Below are positions 44,890 through 54,401 of a stretch of DNA of 64,000 nucleotides, piece after piece. The notes beneath the pieces were generated by a model, which worked only from the letters and a program-made list of their open reading frames with translations, made no database searches and was not told where the DNA came from. Each line of letters begins with the position of its first letter. Position 1 is the stretch's first letter. The position numbers and the translations under genes are program-made. Source of the stretch: Opitutales bacterium (lineage in GTDB: Bacteria; Verrucomicrobiota; Verrucomicrobiia; Opitutales; Oceanipulchritudinaceae); NCBI GenBank assembly GCA_020831525.1, contig JAFIGH010000008.1, forward strand, positions 18,733 to 82,732, read 5' to 3'.

Positions 44890-45906
44890 ATGTCATTGCC
44901 CGCGCCCAGCCAAGGAGTGGTCGAGCCCCTGCGTGAGCGGCTGGGGCCGTACGCCTGGGCACGCCGCCTGCGCATTGAGTCGGGCGCTCCCCTCAAAGCG
45001 GCGGTGACGCTCGGAGAGCGGATCCTCCACGCCACGCCCGTCTACCCCGCGCTCGTCGCCGCCTTGACCGCGTCGGGCCTGATGCCGCGCGCGCGCCGCG
45101 AGTTCGCCGCTATGCGCATCGAGCGCACGACGGTGTTCCTGCCGAACCTTCCGCCGTCTTTCGATGGATTCCGCATCCTGCAGATATCGGACCTGCACCT
45201 CGATGTCGACTGGACGGTCGCCGCGCGGGTGACGGGGCTACTGCCTTCGCTCGATTACGATATCGCGGTGTTCACCGGAGATATCATCGACCGACCGACG
45301 AACTACTGCCCGCGCGTCGTCGGAACCATGGAAGAGATCCTCTCGAACATTGCTGCCCCCGCCTACGGCATCCTCGGCAACCACGACCGCCTCAACCTTG
45401 TGCCGCCGCTGGAGAACCTCGGACTTCGTTTTCTCCTCAACGAAGGCACCGCCCTGCGCCGTGACGGCGACGTCCTTTGGCTCGCGGGCGTGGACGATCC
45501 AGCGGTCTTCCGCTGCGACGACGCCGCCCGCGCGCGCGCGCAAGCGCCCGGCGGGACATGCACCGTACTACTCGCCCACGCACCGAATATCGCCCGCCGC
45601 GCAGCGGCGCGCGGAGCGGACCTCACGCTCAGCGGCCATACCCACGGCGGTCAAATCTGCCTGCCCGGGGGCTGGGGCCGCACCGGCGGGAGGGAGATCA
45701 GCGGCGACCAGCGCGCGGGCTTCTGGTTCCGCCACGGTACCCCCGGCTACACCTGCCGCGGAGCGGGCGGCTCACACCTGCCCGTGCGCCTGAACTGCCC
45801 GCCACAACTGTCGCTCCATACCCTGTTTCGCGGCACCGGCGCACCTTTCATTGAACAGCCGGTCCCCGTGTCCGCCGTAACGCCTCCCGCCCCGCCGTGC
45901 CCGTGA
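44890..45906 (+). CDS. Metallophosphoesterase
   Basis: This 338-residue protein has the calcineurin-like phosphoesterase motif set: QISDLHLDVDW, FTGDIID, ILGNHDRLN and SGHTHGGQICLPGGWG. The two metal-binding Asp, the Asn-His and the terminal GHxH are intact. YkuE-type phosphoesterases are the nearest pattern, but no membrane anchor or signal peptide was found. Substrate unknown. It starts 10 bp after the LacI stop and overlaps the DeoR start by ten bases, so the three are cotranscribed. Confidence 0.9.
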   Translation: MSLPAPSQGVVEPLRERLGPYAWARRLRIESGAPLKAAVTLGERILHATPVYPALVAALTASGLMPRARREFAAMRIERTTVFLPNLPPSFDGFRILQISDLHLDVDWTVAARVTGLLPSLDYDIAVFTGDIIDRPTNYCPRVVGTMEEILSNIAAPAYGILGNHDRLNLVPPLENLGLRFLLNEGTALRRDGDVLWLAGVDDPAVFRCDDAARARAQAPGGTCTVLLAHAPNIARRAAARGADLTLSGHTHGGQICLPGGWGRTGGREISGDQRAGFWFRHGTPGYTCRGAGGSHLPVRLNCPPQLSLHTLFRGTGAPFIEQPVPVSAVTPPAPPCP

Positions 45907-46706
45907 CCAACAAACAACGCCGCGACCGCATTGAGCGGTTCATCCGCGAGAACCGCTACGCGGATCTACACACCCTCTCCTCGACTTTCGACATCAGTCT
46001 TTCCACCGTTCGGCGCGTCCTCAACGACCTCGAAGCAGAGGGCATTGTGCGGCGGCACCACGGCGGCGCCAGTCTCGTCGAGGAAGACGCCCCCGGCGGA
46101 TACGATTTCATTCTCAACGACGACAACCGGGCCGACGAAAAACACACCCTCGCCGAAGAGATCGCGGGCCGCATCGAGCCTGGAATGACCGTCATGCTTG
46201 ACGGCGGCACCACGACCTACGCCGTTGCCCGCCTCCTGACCAACAAGCGCATCATCGTCGTAACGAATTCACTGCCGATCGCGGCGCTCTTCAACGAAGT
46301 CTCCGCCTGCGAGACGGTCGTCACCGGCGGTACCCTCTACAACCGCCTCGGCGTCCTCTACGGCCCGACCTGCGAGAATTCTCTCGCCGAACTGCACGCC
46401 GATCTCGCCGTCCTCGGCTGCGCCGGCGTGACCGCCGAGGGCATCTGGAACAGCAACGCCATGATCGCCAGTTACCAGCGGCGGATGATCGCCGCCTGCT
46501 CGCGCACCTGCTTCGCGGCGGACGCTTCCAAACTGGGAAAGCGCGCCCTCACCCTCGCCACATCCTTCAAAGCGGGAATGACCCTGATCACCACCGCCTC
46601 GCCGGAAAAACCAGTCGAACGCGCCCTCACGAGCGCGGGCGGCGAACTGCGCGTCGTTTCCCTGAAAGCCCGCCGCCACCGCGGCACGGCCTCACACGCC
46701 GGATAA
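45897..46706 (+). CDS. DeoR/GlpR-family regulator
   Basis: This 269-residue protein has the DeoR HTH (LHTLSSTFDISLSTVRRVLNDLEAEGIVRRHHGGA, quoted in part: FDISLSTVRRVLNDLEAEGI) and the sugar-phosphate sensor domain (IEPGMTVMLDGGTTTYAVA, GTLYNRLG, TCFAADASKLGKRA). The family senses phosphorylated sugars or glycerol phosphate. The start is GTG 45897, within the end of the upstream gene; another GTG is two codons later. Having a LacI and a DeoR regulator in one operon with an esterase is unusual. Confidence 0.92.
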   Translation: MPVTNKQRRDRIERFIRENRYADLHTLSSTFDISLSTVRRVLNDLEAEGIVRRHHGGASLVEEDAPGGYDFILNDDNRADEKHTLAEEIAGRIEPGMTVMLDGGTTTYAVARLLTNKRIIVVTNSLPIAALFNEVSACETVVTGGTLYNRLGVLYGPTCENSLAELHADLAVLGCAGVTAEGIWNSNAMIASYQRRMIAACSRTCFAADASKLGKRALTLATSFKAGMTLITTASPEKPVERALTSAGGELRVVSLKARRHRGTASHAG

Positions 46707-46778
46707 TTCCACACTTTCCGCGTGCGTGCGGTTCGGCTTGGAGGGCACAACCGCGTTCGCCCCCCACGGCGGCGATGC

Positions 46779-47486
46779 TCAGCCCGCGCGTTCGTCACGT
46801 CCGCCTCCATCGATCCGGCGGCGCAGGTAGCCCGTGGCAAGAAAACACAGCGTGATGAGAAACAAACCGAGAATCGCGTAGCGCATGCCCCCGGTGGCGA
46901 ATGATTCCCCCACGAGCATGAAGCCAAGGCCGATAAGTCCCTGCGTCGGCCAGGAAATCAAAAGGTAGACGGGGAACCGGCAACCCGAGAGCCCGAGCGA
47001 ATAGTTCTGTACAAGGTACGGCAACGGCGAGAGCCGCACGGCGAGAATCACTTTCCACTCGTTTTCGCGCCGGACCGCAGGCACCGCGTATCCCCGCTTC
47101 TCCATCCAGTCGGCGAGATAAGGCCGCAGGATACCGCCGGAAAGCCAGTAGGCAAGGCTCATCCCGGCACCGATGCCCGCCCACGCGCCGACGATCCCGT
47201 AGAGACCGCCCGGCCCGCCGAGCACCGGTATCGCCGTGAAAAAGAATAGAGAAACCGGCACCCCGACGAGCGGAAGCACCACGATCATGAGCAGATAGAG
47301 CCACGCCGGGACGAGGCGTATCACCTCAAGGGCATACACCCGTCCAGCCTCCAGCGAACCCCCGATATCAAAGGTCGCCGCCGCCACGACGGCGGCAAGG
47401 ACAAGGCACCCGCTGAACACCGCCCCGAGAATAATCCACAGCCGGAATCTGAGGAAAAAGCGACGTAGCGGGGCTTTCTCAACCAT
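46779..47486 (-). CDS. VTT (TVP38/TMEM64, DedA-like) membrane protein
   Basis: This 235-residue protein has about six membrane segments and the VTT-domain signature: LVGVPVSLFFFTAIPVLGGPGGLYGIVGAWAGIGAG (quoted in part: FFTAIPVLGGPGGLYGIVG), then KVILAVRLSPLPYLVQNYSLGLSG. Family members are thought to be lipid scramblases or transporters. A basic C-terminal tail (LRRRIDGGGRDE) ends in the cytoplasm. It is followed on the same strand by no close gene; the PstS-like gene lies 44 bp upstream. Confidence 0.85.
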   Translation of the reverse strand: MVEKAPLRRFFLRFRLWIILGAVFSGCLVLAAVVAAATFDIGGSLEAGRVYALEVIRLVPAWLYLLMIVVLPLVGVPVSLFFFTAIPVLGGPGGLYGIVGAWAGIGAGMSLAYWLSGGILRPYLADWMEKRGYAVPAVRRENEWKVILAVRLSPLPYLVQNYSLGLSGCRFPVYLLISWPTQGLIGLGFMLVGESFATGGMRYAILGLFLITLCFLATGYLRRRIDGGGRDERAG

Positions 47487-47530
47487 ACGGGCTTGGATCC
47501 GGTCGACCGGAACGGACGCTGCGGCCGCCC

Positions 47531-48394
47531 CTACTCCGTCATAGTCTCCGCCTCCATGAGACGGTCTCGGCGTTCGCGCTCGGGCAGCGGCATGAACTCC
47601 GCCTCGCGCAGACCGCGCTCAAAGCGGTCACTGAATACGGTGCGTTTGACGGCACGGACCTTTGCTGTTTCGAGATCCTCGCGGTGGACTAGAAAAAACG
47701 GCAGCCGCAGCGGATAGTCGCCGAACATCACGTTGTCCGGCGTGGGCGAATACGCCTGGCTCTCCGTGTCGACGGAGACAGAGAGCGTGCGCCCGCGCGC
47801 GTCGGGCCGGACCGCCGGAAGGACGGCGATCGCCGTGTTATCATCCGACACCTCGGCGAGAGCCGCCCGGATCGATGAGCGGTAACGCGTAGCGCTGCGC
47901 ATGGGGGCGTCCTGCAGCACATGAAAGCGGAAGACTTCAAGGCCCACATTTTCCGGCTTGCGGACCGCATTCGGCGTGATTCGGCGGGCGCTCCATGTCC
48001 CCGTGCCGCCGAGGCGGCCCCACTCGTCGATGGCACCGCCCTCCGCGTAAATCATGCGAAGCTGGTCGAGTGAAACCTGCTGCACCGGGTTGCTCTCATG
48101 CACGAGGACCGTTATCACTTGATACGCGCACGCTTGGGCAGAAAACGGGCCGTCGGGAAAATTTTCGTCGGGCAGGGCAATGATGGCGGCGTCGATTTCG
48201 CCCGCGCGAAGCGCGTCCATGGTCAGCATGCTGCCGCCGCGGTTGACGCGCGCCTCGACCTCGAGAGCCGCGAACTCAGCGAACAGTGCCTCGGCCAGGG
48301 AAGCCGGAAAGAGGTCGCTGATTGTCATGCGCACACTTCCGCCAAGCGCTCCGGCGGCCAATACAAAGACGATAATAATCGGTGGGATTCTCAT
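47531..48394 (-). CDS. PstS-like periplasmic binding protein
   Basis: This 287-residue protein has a signal peptide (IPPIIIVFVLAAGALGGSVR) and the PBP-like domain of phosphate-binding proteins: SLAEALFAEFAALEVEARVNRGGSMLTMDALRAGEIDAAI (quoted in part: EVEARVNRGGSMLTMDALRA), VLVHESNPVQQVSLDQLRMIYAEG and IAVLPAVRPDARG. The ligand is not certain and no pst transporter genes are next to it. ATG 48394 was preferred to 48433 because the signal peptide starts there. It is upstream of the VTT gene on the same strand. Confidence 0.8.
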   Translation of the reverse strand: MRIPPIIIVFVLAAGALGGSVRMTISDLFPASLAEALFAEFAALEVEARVNRGGSMLTMDALRAGEIDAAIIALPDENFPDGPFSAQACAYQVITVLVHESNPVQQVSLDQLRMIYAEGGAIDEWGRLGGTGTWSARRITPNAVRKPENVGLEVFRFHVLQDAPMRSATRYRSSIRAALAEVSDDNTAIAVLPAVRPDARGRTLSVSVDTESQAYSPTPDNVMFGDYPLRLPFFLVHREDLETAKVRAVKRTVFSDRFERGLREAEFMPLPERERRDRLMEAETMTE

Positions 48395-48559
48395 GTGTGG
48401 AGGTGAAATCGGCTGTCTGGGTGGAAATCGCAAGAATAAGGCCAGCGCGCCCCTGCCGGGTCAAGACATTGTGAGAGTGCGCCGAACCGGTCCATCCGAG
48501 ACGGCCGGGGAGCCGAATCGCGCCGGGTTGACCGCCGCCGCGTGCCCGGCACGTCAACT

Positions 48560-49942
48560 TCAGCCGCACACGTCGAGTTCAGGCCACTGGTGCAGTTTGC
48601 GGTGGAGGGTGCGGCGGCTCATGCCGAGGAGTTTGGCAGCCTGGGTGCGGTTGCCGCCGGTTTTGACGAGGGCGTTGCGCAGGAGACGTTTCTCGTTCTC
48701 CTCCATGGAGAGCGGATTGCCCGAGAGGGACGCCTCCTGACCACGCCCGCCCGACGCTCGTCCTCCGCCGCCGTGGTCGAAGAATTTGGCGTCGAGATCG
48801 TATTCGGTGAGCTTTCCGCCGCGCTTCATGACGACGGCGTTCTCCGCGAAATTGCGCAGTTCGCGAATATTGCCCGGCCAGCGGTAGCGCTTGAGGACGG
48901 TCATGACCGATGGATCGATCTCGATCGGTTCGATACCGTTTTCCTTTGCGAACCGTGCAATGAAATGGTGCAGGAGCACAGGGAGGTCGTCGGTGCGCTC
49001 CCGCAGCGGGGGCATGCGCAGTTTAACGACATTGAGCCGGTAGAGGAGATCCTCGCGGAAGCCGCCTTCCCGCACCATTACATCAAGGTCGCGGTTCGTA
49101 GCGGCAACAAGGCGCACATCGACCTGCACCGGTTTCACGCTGCCGAGGCGCTCGAAGCTGCGAGTCTCTAGAAAACGCAGGAGTTTGACCTGCGTGGAGG
49201 CGTCGATCTCCCCGATTTCATCGAGAAACAGCGTGCCCCCGTCGGCCGCCTCGAAGCGCCCGAGACGTCGCTCCATGGCCCCGGTGAAGGCACCCTTTTC
49301 GTGCCCGAACAGCTCGCTTTCGAGAAGGTTGGCCGCAAGCGCCGCGCAATGCACCGCGACAAAGGGCCGTCGCGCGCGGTTGCTGTTCTGGTGGATGGCC
49401 TGCGCCACAAGCTCCTTGCCCGTGCCCGTCTCGCCCTCGACGAGGACCGTCGTACGCGTTGGCGCGACGAGGCGCACTTTGTCGATGACGTCGCGCAGCG
49501 ACTCGGAGTTACCGACGATGCCCTCGAAGCTGAACTTCGCGTCCAGGCGCTCGTGCAGTTCCTTGACGGTATCCTCCGTCTGGCGGCTTTTAAGCGCACG
49601 GCGAATGAGGATCTCCAACTTCTCGATGTTCACGGGTTTCGTGAGAAAATCGAAGGCCCCCCGCTTCATCGCCTCCACCGCCGTCTCTACATTGCCGTAG
49701 GCCGTCATCATGATGACGATGGGCGGGTTGGGCAGTGAAATGGCGCGGTCGATCACACGCATACCGCTCTTGCCCGCCATGCGCAGGTCCGTCAGGACGA
49801 CGTCAAAGGGCTCGCTTTCCATAAGCCGGAACGCCTCTTCCGCGTCCGCCGCACAATAGACATCATACGTCTCCTCCAGCGCAAGCATGAGGCCTTCGCG
49901 CGTATGCTTTTCATCGTCCACGATGAGGATCGTTTCAGGCAT
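48560..49942 (-). CDS. Sigma-54-dependent NtrC-family response regulator
   Basis: This 460-residue protein has three parts. The receiver is at 1-120 with acidic pocket IVDDEK, phospho-acceptor Asp52 in VVLTDLRM and Thr-Lys (LTKPVN). The AAA+ domain has EGETGTGKELVAQAIH, the sigma-54-contacting loop GAFTGA and a Walker B LFLDEIGEID. A Fis-type HTH sits at the end (KTGGNRTQAAKLLGMSRRTLHRKLH, quoted in part: NRTQAAKLLGMSRRTLHRKL). It activates sigma-54 promoters; target genes are unknown. No histidine kinase is adjacent, so the partner is elsewhere. ATG 49942 begins at the domain. Confidence 0.95.
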   Translation of the reverse strand: MPETILIVDDEKHTREGLMLALEETYDVYCAADAEEAFRLMESEPFDVVLTDLRMAGKSGMRVIDRAISLPNPPIVIMMTAYGNVETAVEAMKRGAFDFLTKPVNIEKLEILIRRALKSRQTEDTVKELHERLDAKFSFEGIVGNSESLRDVIDKVRLVAPTRTTVLVEGETGTGKELVAQAIHQNSNRARRPFVAVHCAALAANLLESELFGHEKGAFTGAMERRLGRFEAADGGTLFLDEIGEIDASTQVKLLRFLETRSFERLGSVKPVQVDVRLVAATNRDLDVMVREGGFREDLLYRLNVVKLRMPPLRERTDDLPVLLHHFIARFAKENGIEPIEIDPSVMTVLKRYRWPGNIRELRNFAENAVVMKRGGKLTEYDLDAKFFDHGGGGRASGGRGQEASLSGNPLSMEENEKRLLRNALVKTGGNRTQAAKLLGMSRRTLHRKLHQWPELDVCG

Positions 49943-50123
49943 ACACCGGAACAAAGAAGAGCCGGGTCACCTATGGCCAGACTAATTGGGTAATTTTGGC
50001 ACAGCGGCGGCACTGGCCGTAGTCGGGGTAGCTACACAACGACCGCCGATACATCCATAGGGCCGTTTGAAGGGATTGACCGGATAGAAAGACATCTGTT
50101 TGCTCGCCATTTGAATAGGCACG

Positions 50124-51344
50124 ATGATCGATCCCAGCAACCACGCCGGTCTCACGCGGCTGCGCGTCGAGAATTACAAGAGTATCGCACAGGCGGCTTT
50201 TCCGGTCGGTGATCTCACAATTCTGGTCGGACCCAACGGCGCCGGAAAAAGTAACGCGGTCAACGCACTCGCGTTTGTCGCCGATGCATTGTCGGTCTCG
50301 CTTCCTGCGGCGGTGGAAAGCCGGGGAAATGTCCTTGGCCTTGCCGGTTCGTCCCCGGCGCACCCAAACGGATTCGCCCTGCGCTACGATGTCGCATTGC
50401 CCGGAAACCTGTCGGGCTACTATGCCTTTTCGCTGGAAGCAGGCATCGACCAGCCGTTCCGCGTGTCACGGGAAGAATGCCGCATTTTCAGTCCCGACGG
50501 AAAGATTGCCGATGAATTCGGAGTGAATGCCAATGGGCTTGCGCGAGTGCCCGGACTCCTGCGGCCAGCCCGTTCCAATGACAGTCTCTACCTTACGAGA
50601 TTGAGCGACGAAGAGCCGTTCCGCACCGTCTTCGACCACCTGCGCGGACTGAAATGCTACAATTTCTCGCCAAAGAACGTTCGTCCATTTTGGCCGTACG
50701 CGCCGGGCGAAGTTCTGCACAACAACGGACAGAACCTTGTCGGTGCATTCAATGCTCTGGACGAGGAATCAGCCGCCCGCGTCAACGAATACATGGCCGT
50801 ATTGGTTCCGGGACTGCAGTGCATCTCTTGGGCGAACAGAGGTGACCAAGGTTGGCTTGAGTTTCACATGGAAGCGCATGCGGACAAGACCCGCAGGTTC
50901 TTTCTTGAGCAGATGTCTGACGGCACCATCCGCGCACTTGCGATACTAGTGGCGCTCTTCGAGCACCGGGGGCACGGAAACCGGAGGATTCCGCTCGTGG
51001 CAATTGAAGAGCCCGAACTCGGGCTGCATCCCGGCGCAATCCCGGTTCTCTTTGACGCCATTTCCGAGGTGATGGATGAGCGCCAAGTCGTTGTGACCAC
51101 GCACAGTCCGGAACTATTAGATGCTGCCGAGTCTTCGATTATCCAAAGCGTGATCCCGCGGGTCCACGCCTTGTCGGTTGAACTCTTAAACGGGCAAACC
51201 GTAATCGGATCGTGGGACGAGAAAAGTCTTGAACTTTTGCGTGGAAAACTGACGACACCCGGTGAACTGCTTCGCATGAACCAGTTCGACATTGTCCAGT
51301 ATCCACCGGCAAATTACGGAGATAAACCGATCTTCGAGCTATAA
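50124..51344 (+). CDS. OLD-like AAA ATPase, first gene of a probable defence pair
   Basis: This 406-residue protein has an ABC/SMC-type ATPase fold: Walker A VGPNGAGKSN (36-45), a long insertion, the signature-like LEQMSDGTIRALAI, Walker B with VAIEEPELGLHP and the switch THSPELLDAAESS. It belongs with AAA_21/AAA_15 ATPases of the OLD group. Such ATPases are often followed by a Toprim or DUF4276 partner, and here a damaged partner starts at the stop codon. A role in phage defence is inference from such pairs. The ATPase frame itself looks intact. Confidence 0.87.
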   Translation: MIDPSNHAGLTRLRVENYKSIAQAAFPVGDLTILVGPNGAGKSNAVNALAFVADALSVSLPAAVESRGNVLGLAGSSPAHPNGFALRYDVALPGNLSGYYAFSLEAGIDQPFRVSREECRIFSPDGKIADEFGVNANGLARVPGLLRPARSNDSLYLTRLSDEEPFRTVFDHLRGLKCYNFSPKNVRPFWPYAPGEVLHNNGQNLVGAFNALDEESAARVNEYMAVLVPGLQCISWANRGDQGWLEFHMEAHADKTRRFFLEQMSDGTIRALAILVALFEHRGHGNRRIPLVAIEEPELGLHPGAIPVLFDAISEVMDERQVVVTTHSPELLDAAESSIIQSVIPRVHALSVELLNGQTVIGSWDEKSLELLRGKLTTPGELLRMNQFDIVQYPPANYGDKPIFEL

Positions 51345-51949
51345 TACCGGATTCCACAATTGTTCCGATTGTTGAAGGAGCGGGCGAGGTTCTCTCGATT
51401 CGGATACTCCTCGAACGCATTCTTACCAAAGTCGCACCGTACGACTACGTAGCGATAAAGAAACCCATTCGTGTAAAGCGCAGCCAGTTTGTGGGCGACG
51501 AACAAGAACGCGAAAGAAAGCTCCGGATGGCTTCCGCCCGTGCGGATTCGGCGGCGAAGCGTCTGATCCTTGTCATTCTTGACAGTGATGACGACTGTCC
51601 CGCCGAACTCGGCCCGCGCCTCGCCGCGTATATATGATCCGTTTGCCCGGACTCGCCGACCTTGTTGGTTTTGGCACATCGAGAGTTCGAATCGTGGTTT
51701 TTGGCGGCTGCGCTATCCTTGCGTGGAGAATGCGGGATGCCAAAGACCTTGGAGCCCCCGTCCAGCCCTTAAGAGATTCGGGACGCCAAAGGATGGATAT
51801 CCCGCCAACGCGGAAGACCCTATAAGCCAACGGTGGACCAACCTTCGTTCACAAGGGTCTTCGCAATCGACGAAGCGACCCGGAATTCGTCGTCCTTCGC
51901 AAAGCTCCATCGCGAGTTGCAGCGATGGATTTGCGAGTCCGGCGAATAG
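51341..51949 (+). pseudogene. Decayed DUF4276 (Toprim-like) gene, partner of the ATPase
   Basis: A single reading frame of about 203 codons can be read from 51341 to the TAG at 51947. The N-terminal part (IVPIVEGAGEVLSIRILLER, then LVILDSDDDCPAELGPRL) has the VEGxxE and DxDD motifs of DUF4276/Toprim. After TGA at 51635-51637 the same frame continues with LLVLAHREFESWFLAAALSL, and after TAA at 51770-51772 with EIRDAKGWISRQRGRPYKPT, which are the typical C-terminal motifs. There are no frameshifts. The start is ATA where ATG would be expected in an ATGA-type overlap. Three separate lesions indicate a recent pseudogene; recoding of TGA or a sequencing problem is possible. Confidence 0.8.
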
Positions 51950-52084
51950 ACAGTCCACGCGTGGCTCCCCTGCGGGATTTCCGTGAAGCTGAGCCGACAA
52001 CATTCATTAAAATTACTAATACTCATTCGACTCAGGATGATTTTCTTTGATAAGCGTTCTGTTTTCCGTACCAAACGCGGACTT

Positions 52085-54376
52085 ATGGCAAAAACCGCTT
52101 CCTATCCGAATGCATCAGACAAAGGCACGCCGTGTGACTCACGCGGCGCCTCCGCGTGGCACGGGTTCGCTCCCGGCACGTGGCAGGCGCGAATCGACGT
52201 GCGGGATTTCATCCAGCAAAACTACACGCCCTACGCGGGCGACGCTTCCTTCCTGCGGGGCCCGACGACGCGCACGGACGCTCTCTGGAACATCGTCAAG
52301 GACCTGCTCAAGAAGGAAATTGAGGCGGGCGGCGTGCTCGACGCGGACACGAAGACCGTGAGCAAAGTGGACTCCCACGGCCCGGGCTACATCCGCAAAG
52401 AGCTGGAGAGCGTCGTCGGCTTGCAGACCGACGCCCCCCTCAAGCGGGGTATGCTGCCCTACGGCGGCGCGCGCATCGCGCAAAAAGCGCTCGAGGCGCA
52501 CGGACGCGAGATGGACGCAGGCACGGCGGAGATCTTCGACAAGCACCGCAAGACGCACAACGACGGTGTCTTCGACGCCTACACGGCGGAAATCCGCGCG
52601 GCACGTAGCGCGGGCATTGTCACCGGCCTTCCCGACGGATACGGGCGCGGGCGCATCATCGGCGACTACCGCCGCGTCGCGCTCTACGGCGTCGACCGCC
52701 TCATCGCCGAGCGGAAAGAGGAACACACTGCGGACGACAACGGAACTTTCAGTGAAGAATGGGTGCGCGCGCGTGAAGAAAGGCAGGAGCAAATCCGCGC
52801 GCTCGAAGCGCTCAAGCGCATGGCGGCGGGCTACGGATTCGATATTGCCAGCCCTGCGCGCAACGCCCGCGAAGCGGTGCAGTGGACCTACTTCGGTTAC
52901 CTCGGCGCGGTGAAGGACCAGAACGGCGCGGCCATGTCGTTCGGGCGCACCTCGACGTTCTTCGACATCTACATCGAGCGTGACCTCGCGGATGGCACCC
53001 TCACCGAGGAGTCCGCGCAGGAACTCATCGACCACCTCGTCATGAAGATGCGCATCGTGCGCTTCATCCGCACGCCGGACTACGACGCGCTCTTCTCCGG
53101 CGATCCGACGTGGGTCACGGAGAGCATCGGCGGCATGGGCGAGGACGGACGCCCCCTCGTCACCCGCAACAGTTTCCGCTTCCTCCACACGCTCTACAAC
53201 CTCGGCCCCGCGCCGGAGCCCAACCTCACCGTCCTCTGGTCGCAGGATCTCCCGCAGGGCTTCAAAGACTTCTGTGCGAAGGTCTCCATCGAGACCAGCG
53301 CCATCCAATACGAGAACGACGACCTCATGCGCGGGTATTGGGGCGACGACTACGGCATCGCCTGCTGTGTCTCCGCCATGCGCATCGGCAAGCAGATGCA
53401 GTTCTTCGGAGCGCGTGCCAACCTCGCCAAGGCCCTCCTTTACGCCATCAACGGCGGACGCGACGAGATTTCCGGCAAGCAGGTGGCCGCGCCTTGCGAA
53501 CCCTACGCGGGAGCGTATCTGGAATACGACGACCTCGTGCGGCGCTTCGACAAGATGCAGGACTGGCTCGCCGCCACCTACGTCAAGGCGCTCAACATCA
53601 TCCACTACATGCACGACCGGTATTGCCCGGAGCACATCATGATGGCTCTGCACGACCGGAGGATCCTCCGCACCCTCGCCTGCGGCATCGCCGGGCTTTC
53701 CGTCGCCGCCGACGCGCTCTCCGCCGTGAAGCACGCCCGCGTGCGCGTCATACGCAACGACGCCGGTCTCGCCGTGGACTACGAGGTGGAGGGTGACTAC
53801 CCCGCCTACGGTAACAACGACGACCGCGTCGACTCCATCGCACAAGGCCTCGTGAAAGGGTTCATGGACAAACTGCGCGCGCAGCCGACCTACCGTGGTG
53901 CGGTGGCCACGCAATCCGTCCTCACCATCACGTCCAACGTCGTCTACGGGCAGAAGACGGGCCCCACGCCGGACGGACGCAAGGCGGGCGAACCCTTCGC
54001 CCCGGGCGCCAACCCGATGCACGGGCGCGACCGTCACGGCGCGGTGGCATCGATGGCCTCTGTCGCCAAACTCCCGTATGGAGAAAGCCAAGACGGCATT
54101 TCCTACACGTTCTCCATCGTCCCCAAGGCGCTCGGCCGCCGCGATGAGGACCGCGTCGAAAACCTGCGCGGCCTGCTCGACGGCTACTTCGCGGAAGGCG
54201 GCCACCACATCAATGTCAACGTCTTCGACCGCGAAACGCTTATCGACGCCATGGACCATCCCGAGCGATACCCGCAGCTCACCCTGCGTGTCTCGGGTTA
54301 CGCCGTGAACTTCGTCAAGCTCACGCGCGAGCAGCAGAAGGACGTCATCGAACGCACCTTCCACGAGCTTTGCTAA
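52085..54376 (+). CDS. pflB: Pyruvate formate-lyase
   Basis: This 763-residue protein is a glycyl-radical enzyme that converts pyruvate and CoA to acetyl-CoA and formate under anaerobic conditions. The catalytic Cys pair is at 427-428 ([19 protein letters not shown]), and the glycyl radical Gly738 is in RVSGYAVNF, 25 residues from the C-terminus. Other matches are [22 protein letters not shown] text and [20 protein letters not shown] (quoted in part). ATG 52085 gives MAKTASYPN. It is followed by pflA and a formate carrier. Confidence 0.95.
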   Translation: MAKTASYPNASDKGTPCDSRGASAWHGFAPGTWQARIDVRDFIQQNYTPYAGDASFLRGPTTRTDALWNIVKDLLKKEIEAGGVLDADTKTVSKVDSHGPGYIRKELESVVGLQTDAPLKRGMLPYGGARIAQKALEAHGREMDAGTAEIFDKHRKTHNDGVFDAYTAEIRAARSAGIVTGLPDGYGRGRIIGDYRRVALYGVDRLIAERKEEHTADDNGTFSEEWVRAREERQEQIRALEALKRMAAGYGFDIASPARNAREAVQWTYFGYLGAVKDQNGAAMSFGRTSTFFDIYIERDLADGTLTEESAQELIDHLVMKMRIVRFIRTPDYDALFSGDPTWVTESIGGMGEDGRPLVTRNSFRFLHTLYNLGPAPEPNLTVLWSQDLPQGFKDFCAKVSIETSAIQYENDDLMRGYWGDDYGIACCVSAMRIGKQMQFFGARANLAKALLYAINGGRDEISGKQVAAPCEPYAGAYLEYDDLVRRFDKMQDWLAATYVKALNIIHYMHDRYCPEHIMMALHDRRILRTLACGIAGLSVAADALSAVKHARVRVIRNDAGLAVDYEVEGDYPAYGNNDDRVDSIAQGLVKGFMDKLRAQPTYRGAVATQSVLTITSNVVYGQKTGPTPDGRKAGEPFAPGANPMHGRDRHGAVASMASVAKLPYGESQDGISYTFSIVPKALGRRDEDRVENLRGLLDGYFAEGGHHINVNVFDRETLIDAMDHPERYPQLTLRVSGYAVNFVKLTREQQKDVIERTFHELC

Positions 54377-54401
54377 GGGCACCCCTCCACACAAACGAGC
54401 G

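Noticed and set aside
51685..51693. GTTCGAATC, resembling a tRNA T-loop
   Set aside because: No matching acceptor, D or anticodon stems around it; it lies inside the DUF4276 frame and encodes part of REFES.
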